A DNA stretch of 64,000 nucleotides. Origin: Mermis nigrescens. Taxonomy: Eukaryota > Nematoda > Enoplea > Mermithida > Mermithidae. Location: NCBI GenBank assembly GCA_036768485.1, contig JAVLUZ010000007.1, positions 1-64,000 on the forward strand. The letters run 5' to 3'. The notes under the pieces are model-generated. The model saw only the letters and a program-made list of their open reading frames with translations, did not search any database and was not told where the DNA came from. The translations under genes were made by a program, and so were the position numbers. Below are positions 23,400 to 34,365 of the stretch, piece by piece. Positions within the stretch are counted from its first letter, which is position 1, and every line of letters begins with the position of its first letter.

Positions 23400-24470
23400 T
23401 TTCGCAATTTTTCACCATTGCATAGAATTCGATGAGATGCCCAGTCACAATGAGTTTAAAAGCTTGATTCAACCAAAATAATCCAATCATTTCAGTGATT
23501 TAATGCACTATTTGTTCGTTGAATGAAACTGTGCGTGCTTGTTGAGCATTAAAGTAAAAGTGCTAAAATAATTGCTTTCCAGTTCGTCTATCCTCTGCTT
23601 TATTTATCATTTTTACAAGGACACATAATCTTTTTTTTAAATGAAAGGAAAGACCAAATTTTCTTGTTTTTGCGCTTTCTGTTTTCTGAACTACATCTTA
23701 TTAACAAAGAAGGCCACAAATGGGCCTGAAAACGGTAAGAACATAGCAGAGTTAGAAAAACGCATCTCAACTCAGAATTTTTGTGCAATGTATGTATGAG
23801 TTCATCAATTTTAAGAAGATTTGGCCGATTTTGCGAAAATTCAACATTGCTATTTAACATTAGTGCTTTTTTTACAAAACTTTCAGGGGTTCTGCTCTGA
23901 ACTCCCGCTGGGGGCGCAACCCCAGACCCCTAGCCTTGAAATCTTGTTGTACACGACACACGTGCAAGGAGATTTTTGAGAGGACAAAAAAAGGTAAAAG
24001 GGTTAGGAATTTGAATTTAAAGAGCAAAATGTCCAAATTTTCGAGTGCATAGCGCCGCTGCTTACTGTTCTTGCTTTTTGTAAAGCTACAGTATTGCGTT
24101 TAAAAGCCTGAATCAGTCAAAATATTATCATACTAGCTTAGTAATTCGCAGTTTTCTTGTATTGCTCTGTCAGCTTACTAGTATTCACAGAGCTACAAAA
24201 TGTCAAGGGCGGTAAAAAAATGACTAAATTTCTTGTTGCTTTGCGCCACTTATGATTTCCGAACTGTTTGTCAATAAAACGGTCGTGAATTATACATGAA
24301 AATGGTAAAAATTTCAAAAATTTGCTTTGCGCCGCTTTATACTACTGTATTTTCGATCGTCCAGAAAAAAGCCAGTTTTACTACACATAATGTTACTGGC
24401 ATTCAATGCAAAAGTAGTCTTGAAAAAATTTTTGTGTATGCCCTCCCGAACCAAAATCTTGGTTGCGCCT
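23400..24470. mobile_element. Copy of the AGGCGTAGCC-ended element, left end lost
   Basis: Collinear with 16651-17977 over most of its length: AATGCACTATTTGTTCGTTGAATGAAACT-like, AAGGCCACAAATGGGCC, and a right end CCGAACCAAAATCTTGGTTGCGCCTG. The left terminus is not recognisable. Confidence 0.75.
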
Positions 24471-25718
24471 GTTTTGAATAAAAAATTTCCGAGCTCGCAG
24501 AACGTGAATGAATCACAGAAAACCAATATGTGCATACAGGAAGCGATGATAGTGCAAGATTTATGCGTAAAATAACTTAATTCTTTTACTGCTGGAACGA
24601 GCAGCATACAGAAGCTGAAGAGGTATCTAAACTTACAAGAAGTCATCTAAGAAATTAGACACGTGTTTCATTTTAACAGCAGTTGTAATGTGCTAGTAAA
24701 TTGAAGTTTCACGTGGAAAAGTGTAAAAAAAGCACAATCAGTAGAAAACCAGAAATACTACATAAAATGAAAACTGGTTTAGTAACTCGCATTACTTATT
24801 CGCCTTGTCAAAGATAACTTATAGAAGTCATTTTGCATTTCCTTCTAGAACTCGGAGACTTCAAGACTTCAAACCGAAATAACTGCTGACCATAGTACAT
24901 GATCTAGGGGAGTTTCATCAGTCAAAAAAGTTCTCATTCCCCAGAAATCTTTTCACCCGCACCCGGAATTTTTGATCTGCTAAAAAAATCGTAGAAAAGG
25001 TCTTTTAAAGCATTTTCAGCCATGGCTCAAGTGATAAATTATCGGCGATTTGGGCCATATACTCATTTTTTACTACATTTTGTTCAATTCGATTTTTTCA
25101 CACCTTAAGATCTTTGCAATTTAATCAAGAAAAAATGACATAGTCAGAAACGTCAGAAGGCATTTTTGGCGCATACGCTTCGTTTTTGAGCCAGCAAAGG
25201 CACACGAGAAAAATTTTCGGTTTCACCCCCTACGTATTCCCATGATGTGCATGCACGTTGCTAACCCCCCCGGCAAACGCTGCTGATGTGATCAGAATTT
25301 TCTTGTAATAAAAGATGCTATTATGTTACAATCGCCTTTAGCGGTTTTCAGCTCATCTACTCCAGCCCCGAAATCCATTTTTTGACGATATGATGCTAAA
25401 TTTCATTAAACTTTTTGTTTTTGTCCGAGGAAGAATTCCGAAAATCATTCATCCGGAAATGAATTTGCATTAAATGACTAAATAAAATCCATTGAGCGAA
25501 ACTAATACCTGGAAAAAAGCAGTTTTGTAAGCGCATATCGAGTAATATGAGAAAAAAGAAAAAATTAATATCAGAAAATATCGTTTACACATGTGCGTAA
25601 AGTATAAATGGTAGAGTAGATTCAAAATGTTTTATTTCAAGCAATCAACGCAAAAACAGAACGAATATATGCAATGTGACATGAATAAAAAAACAGTTAA
25701 CAGAGACTATGAGACAGA
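24471..25718. other. No gene; family B copy at about 24895-25252
   Basis: About 24895-25252 is a reversed family B MITE, starting TACATGATCTAGGGGAG and ending CCCATGATGTGCATGC. Elsewhere the sequence is AT-rich and featureless. The frames at 24296-24646 partly overlap the preceding repeat. Confidence 0.5.
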
Positions 25719-25933
25719 CATGTAACGACTAAAAATTGGGAGGGGTCCCGGCCATGTTTAAGGGGGGGGGTAAGTGACCTGCAATTTTTGGCCAAAAAAA
25801 CAGACGTACAAACGGCCAAGAAAGCTGATTTTTTCCAAAAATGGGGGGGGTCAAAAATTTTCTGGCTTTGGGGATGGGGTGATGGCCGACTTTGGGTAGG
25901 GCTATCCCCCACCCCATCCCCACCTGTTACATA
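25719..25933. mobile_element. Family D MITE (ATGTAAC ends)
   Basis: It begins CATGTAACGACTAAAAATTG and ends CCCCACCTGTTACATA. The interior has GACCTGCAATTTTTGGCC, TTTTCCAAAAATGGGG and GGCCGACTTTGGGTAGGG. Relatives lie at about 20370, 26375, 36030, 39030, 43925, 49383 and 63085. The frames here are repeat artefacts. Confidence 0.7.
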
Positions 25934-26374
25934 AAAGCCATGAGAATATATTGGAAAAAAAACTAAATCGGTTAAACGGTGCCAATATGTATAACTGATC
26001 ATAATTCAATATTTACATAAAGTGTACATAGAGGCACAAAACACCATTTTATGACGTTACTCGAGTTCAATAAAATTCGAAAATTCAATTAAAAGAGGAT
26101 CTGGGTGTTGTCTTACAAATTTAAGTATTCCGCTCCAGTAAGGCCTTCCAAATTCCATCCTTACACGCCTGCTCTCGGCTCATCGTTAACAGGCAAGTAG
26201 CTGTAGGGAGTGGGGGGAACGGGACCCCCAAAATTCAAAAAAAATCGGAAAAATTTGACTTTTTAAACGTTATTATGTCCTATTTTTTGGCCTTTTTAGG
26301 CTTAGTGTTGGAGTTTGTCCCGCCTAAATAGGACGGCAAGCTACGTGCCTGCTTAAAACCATGTATGAAAGAGT

Positions 26375-26562
26375 TCAAAACATAGGGAGGGGTCCCCGAC
26401 CATTTTTAGCGGAGGAGGGGTAAATGACGTCCTATTTTTGACCAAAAAACACCTACAAACTGACAAAAATTCAATTTTTCCCGAAAATGAGGAGAATCAA
26501 AAATTTTTTGGCTTTGGGGAGCCAACTTTTAAAGGGAAATTCCCCATCCACCTATTACACGT
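26375..26562. mobile_element. Family D MITE inside the composite
   Basis: GGGAGGGGTCCCCGACC and GACGTCCTATTTTTGACC lead to an end CCATCCACCTATTACACG. The 179-aa frame at 26438-26977 runs through this and the next element and is not a gene. Confidence 0.6.
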
Positions 26563-26772
26563 ATGCATAAAACTATTACTCGATGCCTCTTTTTCGCTTA
26601 AAATTCGAAATTCGATACAATATAATTTTGACGTATTTGTTTTCTTCAAACACAAAAACCTAAAAACATACAAAAAAATTTTACGAAATGAATATATAGG
26701 GTCAAAAAGAGCTTGGTACGCATTCTTTCAGAAGTTTCCTGGAAAATTCAAATTCTACAGGAGGGTTGTAGA

Positions 26773-27236
26773 GTCACACATTCTTATAGGGGGTGAGGGG
26801 GGGTATTACCCCCACCCTCAGGGTCCGAGACTTGAATCACTGTCAGACGATTTTGAGGTATCAAACGTTTCTGCAATGATTTTTGGGTACAGAAGCAGCG
26901 CAGATGTTAAAAATTTTCGGCGCTTCGCGCCGACTAGTACATTTCTGTTTTATTTACCCATAAAATACCTAGAATGAAGTTAAAATGATCTGAAAAGTCA
27001 AGATTTTCGATGAATTCTTATATTTTCTACTTACAAGAGTGAAGAAAGTAGTCAAAATGGGACAAAAAGTTAGTTAAAAATGCAGTTTTACACATTAAAA
27101 CATGCTGTATAGGATGTTTTAAGCGTTTTGCATATACGACCTGCAAAAAAGGCTAGAAATCTAAATTAAGTGGTCTCAAATTTTGGGATTTCACCCCCTC
27201 TGAACTTTCGACCTTGGGAAACTATGGTTGTAGTAG
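26773..27236. mobile_element. Family C MITE inside the composite
   Basis: A G-run and GGTATTACCCCCACCC at the left, TTTCACCCCCTCTGAAC...ACTATG at the right. The flanks GTTGTAGA and GTTGTAGT agree at 7 of 8 positions. It contains an exact GGCGCTTCGCGCC at 26919-26931. Confidence 0.7.
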
Positions 27237-27679
27237 CCAGTCTGAAGAGGGGCCCGAAACTCATAGGAACACGTTGGGTGCAGATGTCCTTTATTGAAAA
27301 GAAAATAAACCATCGCATTAAAGCTCTTCAGTTCTGAGGGTTTAAAAATTTTAAAAAAAGAAAAAACGTCGTGTTTTTGGCGTGTTTTTAAATTTTTATG
27401 AATTTTGGCCTATTTTTTACGATTTTTCGCTTCATCTAGACTCAAATAAAATGTTAGACATTTTGGAGCAACCTTTTCTACGAGATGTTTCGAAAATCGC
27501 GAATTATGAGGGGTGAATGGGGTTTAGACATTATGGTGGTGAAGAAAACCGCCCGAAACCCCACCCCCATCATGTACATATGGCAAAAGCCCAATATTCA
27601 TTAAGTAAGCGCCGCTTAAGAACGAACAATAAATTCGGCAAATAACAGTGACGTCATCACATTCGATTCAACAGCTAAC

Positions 27680-28120
27680 ACGACGTTCGAAATGCACAAC
27701 AAAAACGTGGGAAAGATGGTCGAAAACCAGGCAATAGTAAGAAGTCATCAATACGAGAAAGAACCAAAAAGAAATAAACAAAAAGAAATCATGAGGAGGA
27801 AAAAAATGGAAAAAAATAAAATAAAAAATAAATAAATAAATAACCATGCAAATATCGAAGAAAAAGAAGAAAGAAAGACAGATATCGAGGTGCATCATGC
27901 TATTAGTAAGGAAGCAACAAAAAGGACACGTAAAATAGCACAAGTGTACCTAAAAATAATTATATTATGAGAGATTACATGTTTTATGAGGCGTAAAAGT
28001 CTAAATGAAACAGAAAAAGTGAGGCAGGATAATAAAACAAAAACTTACATAGAAAGGTAAGAAAAAGAAAAAAAACGTAGAAGAGGAAAGAGAAGAAAAA
28101 ATCGAAAAATCATAAATAGA
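27680..28120. repeat. Purine-rich, AAG/AAAT low-complexity tract
   Basis: The plus strand is heavily A and G (AAAGAAGAAAGAAAGAC, AATAAATAAATAAATAA, AAAAAGAAAAAAAACG). The minus-strand frame at 27668-27943, rich in F, I and Y, comes from this bias and is not considered a gene. Confidence 0.6.
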
Positions 28121-28394
28121 CGCGGTCATCAGAGGGGAACTAGGTTGCTACAGTTTCGTGTAGTATTTCAAGTATTTCTAAGGAATAGGGGTTCTAACCA
28201 CTCCCAAATTCAGAAAAATCCGAAAAATTGGACTTTTCAAACGTTATTTTGTGCTATTTTTGGCCTTTTTGGGCTTAGTTCCCGAAAATTGCTGTTCTTT
28301 CAGAATAGGACGGCCAGCTACGTGCCTGATCGTTAATCAATACATTTTGTACGAAATCGCATCAAAACGGGAATCGTAATTATTGCTATGAATA

Positions 28395-28690
28395 ATCTTG
28401 GAGAAATTTTGCCCCCTCCACACCAGAATCCGTGATTGTCCACAAATTTCCAAAAAAAATTGCCAAAAAAATTTATTTGCTCTGAATTGTCGAATTTTCG
28501 GCGCTTTGCGCCATATACTCTTTTTTTACTACATCTTGTTTAATTTAATCGATTTTTTCAGGTATTTTTTTCGAAATTCTTAATGCTTGTATGCAGTAGG
28601 AAGGCAGAGCTTCGTCATGAACGTCAAAAAACTATGTTTTTAATGCGTATATACCGTTTTTGGGACAATAAAAGACATTTTAAAATTTCA
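28395..28690 (-). mobile_element. Family B MITE fragment, reversed
   Basis: CGAATTTTCGGCGCTTTGCGCC, TTGTTTAATTTAATCG and GTCATGAACGTCAAAAAAC match family B in reverse. Its right part, AAAAGACATTTTAAAATTTCA, merges with the start of the duplicated block at 28667. Confidence 0.6.
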
Positions 28691-28925
28691 CCAATTTTCA
28701 TTCATCATCTGGCACTTCGGATAACGTCATGACCTTCACCACATGCTTGCGCAAATTTCTACAGCGATTTTGTATCGACATTGTCATAATCTTCTTCCAC
28801 TTTCCGTCAAACAATTCGTCGGGCATACCCGGCGTAGTTTTGGCCTTAACAGCCAATTTCATTTTATGGACCAGCTGACGATTTAAGGTTTCAGTTTACC
28901 GCCCTGCACGCACAGAGCACTTGAT
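28680..28925 (-). pseudogene. Broken copy of the unrecognised frame at 33908
   Basis: The minus strand matches the frame at 33908-34174 across MPDELFD..KWKKIMTMSI and NRCRNLRKHVVKVM. A base is missing near 28885 (GGTTTCAG against TGTTTTCAA), and other changes break the frame. Confidence 0.55.
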
Positions 28926-28994
28926 CTAAATAATCGTATATGCATTTTCCAGAAATTCTGAAATTTTCAAGTGCAACAAAACAAGCAGTATAAG

Positions 28995-29376
28995 CATAAA
29001 TGCTCAGCATGTGAATTCTGGGGAGGGGGAGTGGCGTGAAACTATTGAGTACCTTTTTGGGTCCTAAAAATAGTTGGTACGCGTCAAAAACATCGTTTTT
29101 CAAGAGCATAAAAAGATAAGAAAAATTTCGAAAAAGATCAAAAAATTTGGAACACATTGAACAAAACACAGTCAAACCATTAGTATAATGGCGCGAAACG
29201 TCGAAAATTTGACACTTTCGAGCAAATAGATAAGTAAACGCTTGAAAAAGCTTCGTTTCTTCAAATTTTAAGAAAATTTTTGGGAACTTTCAAATAATCG
29301 CCATAGTCTGGGAGGAAGAATTTTTCTGGGGGGGGAATAAAACCTCCGAAACCCCCTCCCCAAGATCATGTATATG
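28995..29376. mobile_element. Family B MITE in duplication copy 1
   Basis: The ends are CATAAATGCTCAGCATG and CCCCAAGATCATGTATATG. AGTATAAG flanks both sides (28987-28994 and 29377-29384). The same MITE with the same target duplication sits in copy 2, so insertion preceded the duplication. Confidence 0.85.
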
Positions 29377-29799
29377 AGTATAAGATGTCGATTCGTAAAA
29401 GATACTATGGTGAACATTGTTTATTTCTAGCTTTCCGAGCAGAATCATTTATTTTTCATAACCATTGCTTTCCTCTGTAATGTACATGTCAGAATAAAGC
29501 ATATAACAAGTCACACAATTTTTCAGCAAGCGCAACCTTTGATATAACATTGAGAACTCATTTGAGTGGCTATTTTACACAAATATATTATACGAATAAA
29601 ATCCAATGAAATTTTTAAAATTTTTAAAAAACTTGGTTGTTCTTAAATCTATATGTAGAGTTCGGCGAGAAACTCAAAAAAACATTTATTTTTGCCCATT
29701 GAATTTTTATCCCCTCAATTAGGGAGAACAGCTTGTACGTGAGAGGGGACTCCCATTCCCTTACTCCGAGAGAGGGGACTCCCATTCCCTACCGAGCTT

Positions 29800-30302
29800 T
29801 TTTTGAGATTTCTAAAATAGGCTTAAACATTTAAAAATATGAAAAATAGCGCGAGGAAAATGCATACCTATTCAGAAACACGAAAAACAAAAAAGGGTGA
29901 AATTTAGAGCACAAAAATATCTAACTATTTTGCTATTTTCCAAAATATGAAACTTAACCTGTATACTTTAATGACTAAGCAAAGTTTGAGCACTTTTTCG
30001 AGCCGCCTAGCATAGTATAGCCATAAACTAGCTATAGTTTTTTTGGCAAAATAGTTTCATTCCTAAATTGTCTATCTAAAACATTTTATTTCATCAAAAT
30101 CCGTTCGGTGGTTCTTTGAGTTCATCTCAAAAAGCCTCAATTCACTTAAATGAGTTATTCAATGGTGAGCAGGTTCATCAGCTATGACCGACTGTCACAC
30201 TGTAGGCTAATTATAACATGAAACATTGACTATTTTTTGAGCAAGCTGAATGAATTGTGATCATTTATTGTATTTATTTTATTAACAAATACCAGCTGAT
30301 CA
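29800..30302. other. No gene seen
   Basis: AT-rich sequence between the duplicated block and the GGGATTC array, without a recognisable domain or element end. Confidence 0.4.
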
Positions 30303-30655
30303 AAAGTTATACGCTTAAATGGGCTCAACCCTGAAACCCTACTACATGCAAGAAAACGTGCTTCATTTTTCGCTTGGAATTCAGGTTTTCAGGGATTTCA
30401 GGGAATTGAAAGATTTCAGGGAATCCAGGGTTTTTTGGGAATTCAAGGATTTTAGGGAATCCAGGGATTTCAGGGAATTCAGGGATTCTGGGGAATCCAG
30501 AGAATTCAGGAAATCTTGGGAATTCAGGGATTCTGGGGAATCCAGGGAATTCTGGGATTCAAGGGAATCCAGGGAATTACAGGGATTCTAGGGATTCTAG
30601 GGAATTCAGGGATTCCAGGAATTCAGGGAATTCAGGGATTCCCAGGGTTCTAAAA
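30303..30655 (+). repeat. Degenerate GGGATTC/GGGAATTC array with leader
   Basis: A leader containing CAACCCTGAAACCCTACTAC (30326-30345) is followed from about 30380 by imperfect units of GGGAATTCA, GGGATTTCA and GGGATTCTG. An inverted counterpart with the same leader lies at about 33735-33870. The 90-aa frame rich in FRE/SRE repeats is a translation of this array. Confidence 0.8.
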
Positions 30656-31223
30656 CAGTGCATACGATAAATTTAAAATTATTTTTAACATACTTCACGA
30701 TGAGATTCCATCTTAATGCTTCTATTAAGCGATTCCACTACATTTTTATCTATTCTCTTATTCCTCTTCTTCGTTTTTAATAGCTTTCTTCGCGATAGTT
30801 TGCCATTTTTACATTGCAATAAGTTTTTCTCGGTCTGCTTGTCATTGAACTCTACAGCTTTTTACTCGCTACAATAACATTGAGAAAAAAGTAATAATAT
30901 ATTTAGATTAAACGAAATAGCCCATTTGTAGCAAATTTTGTTTTGTCGTTTTAGCTTCAGACGCTGATTTATAGTACCTATATCAACAAAGTTATCGAAC
31001 GAAATACATACATAGCTGCTCATTTTGCTGAAGTTTATTCAGGCAGAATTACAAGGACGGGCGGGAAAGCATTTTTGAAATGCTGCTTTAGCGTTACGAA
31101 AATTTACGGTTAATGGTGAAAATGATGTCAATCAGGAAAGCAATTACGGAATATCATTTTATTACAAAATTAAAGATAAAAATCGAATTAGGAGAGCCGG
31201 CGGCCCACATCATGACTAATACC
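30656..31223. other. No gene seen
   Basis: AT-rich sequence without recognised features. Confidence 0.4.
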
Positions 31224-31300
31224 CATAGGTGGGCAGCACTAAAATTCTGGGGGGTGAAAAATTTACAAAGGTCAAAAATGGTCTTAAAAGTGGTCGTATG
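31224..31300 (+). mobile_element. Family A MITE, truncated to its left 77 bp
   Basis: CATAGGTGGGCAGCACT and the following interior match family A, then stop abruptly at the start of another family A copy. Confidence 0.75.
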
Positions 31301-31538
31301 CATACGTGGGCAGCAAGAAAATTCTGGGTGCAAGATTTTTTGAAGGTCAAAAAATGGCCTTAAAAATGGTGGTATGGCGATAAAAACACCATTTTTCGAC
31401 GTTTCTCATCAAGCACTATCCATTGGCATCAAAAAATTGCGACAAAAACGAAAAAAATTTTCGAAAATTGAATTCCGGTGGGGGGATATTCTCAACTTCT
31501 GGGGGTGCATACCCCCTAACCCCCCACGCCCACGTGTG
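31301..31538 (+). mobile_element. Family A MITE, close relative of the copy at 58883
   Basis: The ends are CATACGTGGGCAGCAAG and CCCACGCCCACGTGTG. The interior is almost the same as 58883-59147, including ATGGCGATAAAAACACC and TCATCAAGCACTATCCATTG, indicating recent spread of this subfamily. Confidence 0.82.
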
Positions 31539-31963
31539 CTTACGCCGCCCATTTCAACGTACAAAGTTTTGGGGTAAACTGCAAAATGTCTATGAACTCC
31601 TAAATTAAATAATTAAATATTCGTTTAGCGTCTTTTACGAAAAAATTGTCCTTTACGATAATTTTTTCCTCAGAACAGAAAACGGAAAAAGAGGCTCGGA
31701 AAACTAAATTCAAAGAATGATTTAACTTAATTAATCGACAAATAATGCCGAACACTCTGTTGATCCATAATCTGTAAGCAAGTTTCTAGTACCTATCACA
31801 TTTCCATGTTTTTGTACAAGACTTAAGGTCCTGCAGGCCGGTCGGTATTATTTGTTCTCCCGCCATACCTGGGCAACACACTGAAATTCTGGAGGGGTGT
31901 AGATGGCTGAGATTGCCAAAGATGTTGATAAACACAATTCCGGGGGTCTACAGTAATCTGCGT

Positions 31964-32421
31964 AGGCACGTATACTGACCTCCTGAGTTTAGGGGATTGA
32001 AACTTTAAGGTCAGATATCTCAACAGGCGTAGATAGTCAAAACTAGTGGTGTTTTTGAGCATTTCTCAGCAAGCACTACACACTGCTGGAGATAGGAAAT
32101 TTTTTATAAAAATTTGAGAATTCAAATTATTTTCAGTCAAATTATTATATAAAATGGTCACAAAAACTTCTTAACATATATCTGATCTTCTGCAGAAAAC
32201 ATGGGCTCCTTGGAAGAAAAATTATACAAAATCAATAGATTTAGCGCAAAGCGCCCGAAAATTTTAAATTTATTAGCTTGAAGGTCTGCTAAAGATATTC
32301 TAACGATCTGCGCTTCAAGAACTTTCAATTTTTTCCTTTGGACGACCCTTGTGGAAAATGCTAGCGCTACCAAAATTTGGGGAAATTGCCCCCTTTCCTG
32401 CCTCCCACAGTCACGTCCCAG
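31964..32421. mobile_element. Element related to 14793 and 37198
   Basis: It begins TAGGCACGTATACTGACC with GTCAGATATCTCAACAGG, ends near CCCACAGTCACGTCCC, and contains GCGCAAAGCGCCCG near 32242. Boundaries are approximate. Confidence 0.5.
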
Positions 32422-32598
32422 AATCTGCCTGGGGGAGTTTCCAACTTCTGGGTGGGAAGGGGTGCAAATCCCCAAGAATGAACTCACTGCAATATTACTC
32501 ATTTTTGTTTAGACAAAAACACATCATTTCCACCATTCATGCGTAGATTTTCGCGGATTCTAACCAAGCACTCCAAATACTTCCTTGCTCATCCTTAT

Positions 32599-33416
32599 AG
32601 TTCTGCCCTGAACGAAAATTCATCAAGATGAGCAGCCAGACGGTCGTAGTTCTTCAGTCTATATTCATTCCCGCGAATTGTCGTTCAGCCATCCCCTAAA
32701 GGCCTTCGATTATGTTTGTATGCACTTTCTCGATTTTGATAAACGACTAAATGGTTATATCAATAATCTTGAAGATTACTGTATGAAGCTAAGCCGTCGT
32801 GATAAATGGTTGTTTCGAGACCAATGTGTTTTTATATGAGGTATTAATATTTCTGTTTTTTGCAGATTCAATCAGGTATAAGGCGCACTTCTTGCCAGAT
32901 TTTCCCCTGATACCAAACACAAGTTTGTCCTGTCTTGTTGTTCCTTTAACGTTCTTAGCCCTTTTTCCAAAATAAGACTCGTCGATCTCAAGCGATAACG
33001 TCTCATTGCTAATTATTGCATTATCGGTAAACGTTATGGGATTGTTAATCAAAACAGTTGAGCATAATCTTCTGAATATTTCGTACCACGCTAATATAGT
33101 ATCGTCATTGACGCATTCTGGCCCCATTAATCGTTTAGCTATTTAAGCCGGCACATCAGAGCAAAAAATACAGCATAAGCAGGCTATGTTCTAATGCGAT
33201 CTTGCTGTCCGCAAAAACAGATCCACTTCATATAGACTTCTGTTTGTGACACCCATGGCAGCATTGCCACACTAATCCGTCTGTCAGTTGTGCTTTTTTA
33301 TTTAATGATTTCGTGCATTCATCGCATCGCATTTGATCTGCAATAAGCCCTCGTTGACGCAAGAAATCAATAGTTTCCTGCCAGTCATTGCATATCTTAG
33401 CTATTTGTAAAATCAT
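32599..33416 (-). pseudogene. Merlin (IS1595/ISXO2-like) transposase, decayed
   Basis: On the minus strand an N-terminal zinc-ribbon-like part (RCDEC, then WQCCHGCHKQKS) is followed by a DDE-type core: EIDESYFGKRAK with the first Asp, VFGIRGKSGKKC, then YHDGLASYSN with the second Asp, NHLVV, and HTNIIEG with the catalytic Glu. The tail reads RLKNYDRLAAHLDEF. This order is that of Merlin transposases, the eukaryotic relatives of bacterial IS1595/IS1016. Several breaks prevent expression: a TGA after QKSI where the family has Arg, further stops near 33170 and 33140, and stops or shifts in the C-terminal third (after GLASYSNLQDY and IIEGL). Terminal repeats were not identified. Confidence 0.85.
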
Positions 33417-33734
33417 TATTTGAAAAATCCTGGATCAAATCAATATTAAATATTAAGCTTCTGCTACATTAATAAAAATCAGTTGATTAAGTGCAATATT
33501 ACAATCTCCTTTAATGTGATCATACTTAGGTATGGTAGTATTAGTACGCGCAACCGGCTGTCTGTCAGCACATACGCTGGAATGTCATTTGATCTCGCAC
33601 GAGCTTCATTAACATATTGGTGTAGCGTGTTGTGTTGCGGACAAGAGTACCACATTTTTGGACGTCAGTATGCAAAACCAACCACTGCGATTTGTACAAT
33701 TACATAGCCTATCGGTCATATATGTATGTGTATT

Positions 33735-33870
33735 GCGGCTGAATTCCCTGAAACCCCTGAATTCCCTGAAATCCCTGAATTCCACAATAAATATGTGTGA
33801 AGCTCTGAAATCCCACAAATAAAATCGTGTAGTAGGGTTTCAGGGTTGCGCCCTTAAATGTACTGAAATT
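33735..33870 (-). repeat. Inverted counterpart of the GGGATTC array
   Basis: The minus strand carries the leader CAACCCTGAAACCCTACTAC and then GGAATTCAGGGATTTCAGGG units. It is shorter than the array at 30303-30655 and opposite in orientation, with the dead Merlin transposase between them. Confidence 0.75.
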
Positions 33871-33907
33871 CTCAAATCCCGTGAAAACGGCGTGAATAAA
33901 AGACATT

Positions 33908-34174
33908 TTAAAATTTCACCAAGTTTTGTTCATCATCTAATACTTCGGATAACGTCATGACCTTGACCACGTGTTTGCGCAAGTTTCTACAGCGATTTTG
34001 TATCGACATTGTCATAATCTTCTTCCACTTTTCGTCAAACAATTCGTCGGGCATACCCGGGGCAGTTTTGGCCTTAACAGCCAATTTCATTTTATGGACC
34101 AGCTGACGATTTAATGTTTTCAATTTACCGCCTTGCACGCACAGAGCACTTGATCCAAATAATCGTTTATGCAT
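33908..34174 (-). CDS. Unrecognised 88-aa frame
   Basis: I do not recognise this protein. It is basic and has a balanced composition (GGKLKTLNRQLVHKMKLAVK, GMPDELFDEKWKKIMTMSI, NRCRNLRKHVVKVM, SEVLDDEQNLVKF). It is unlike the F/I/Y-rich chance frames nearby. A frame-broken copy lies in the other duplicated block at 28680-28925. It may be the 3' part of a transposon or host gene whose 5' part is lost. The 35.5-36.0 kb minus-strand remnant lies upstream on the same strand and could belong to the same gene. Confidence 0.4.
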   Translation of the reverse strand: MHKRLFGSSALCVQGGKLKTLNRQLVHKMKLAVKAKTAPGMPDELFDEKWKKIMTMSIQNRCRNLRKHVVKVMTLSEVLDDEQNLVKF

Positions 34175-34365
34175 TGTTCAGAAATTCTGAAATTTTCAAG
34201 TAAATTTTATAGCTTTCTATAATTTCATAGAAATTTTGATTCTGAAATTTTGTAAAAGTTTTGCAGAAATTTTATTGCTTGTTCGCACTATTTATCTACA
34301 TTCGAAACAAAATATGTAAAAAGAATTGCTAAAGCAATGATGGGCAACAAAACAAGCAGTATAAG

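Larger units (their letters stand above)
26190..28328. mobile_element. Composite bounded by CAGGCACGTAGCTG-family ends and one target duplication
   Basis: The left boundary is a MITE terminus CAGGCAAGTAGCTG and the right boundary a MITE terminus CAGCTACGTGCCTG. The outer flanks are identical: ATCGTTAA at 26182-26189 and 28329-28336. A complete MITE-like unit occupies 26190-26350, but its inner flank (CTTAAAAC) does not match. A second, left-truncated unit occupies about 28150-28328. Between them lie a family D MITE (about 26375-26562), a family C MITE (about 26773-27236) and a purine-rich tract. Either two MITEs moved the intervening DNA together, or one MITE was filled from within. Confidence 0.6.
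28667..29770. repeat. Direct duplication, copy 1
   Basis: Collinear with 33894-35153. Shared segments include ACTTCGGATAACGTCATGACC, a family B MITE with the same target duplication, and GGGAGAACAGCTTGTACGTGAG near the end. Copy 1 lacks about 150 bp present in copy 2 at 34200-34350. It ends in two tandem copies of GAGAGGGGACTCCCATTCCC (29741-29790), against one in copy 2. Confidence 0.85.

Noticed and set aside
26438..26977. 179-aa open frame
   Set aside because: It runs through two MITEs (families D and C) and an exact copy of the shared hairpin; composition and position follow the repeats.
27668..27943. Membrane-like 91-aa frame rich in F and I
   Set aside because: Complement of a purine-rich low-complexity tract.
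30319..30591. 90-aa FRE/SRE-repeat protein
   Set aside because: Translation of the degenerate GGGATTC array; no start context or conserved domain.
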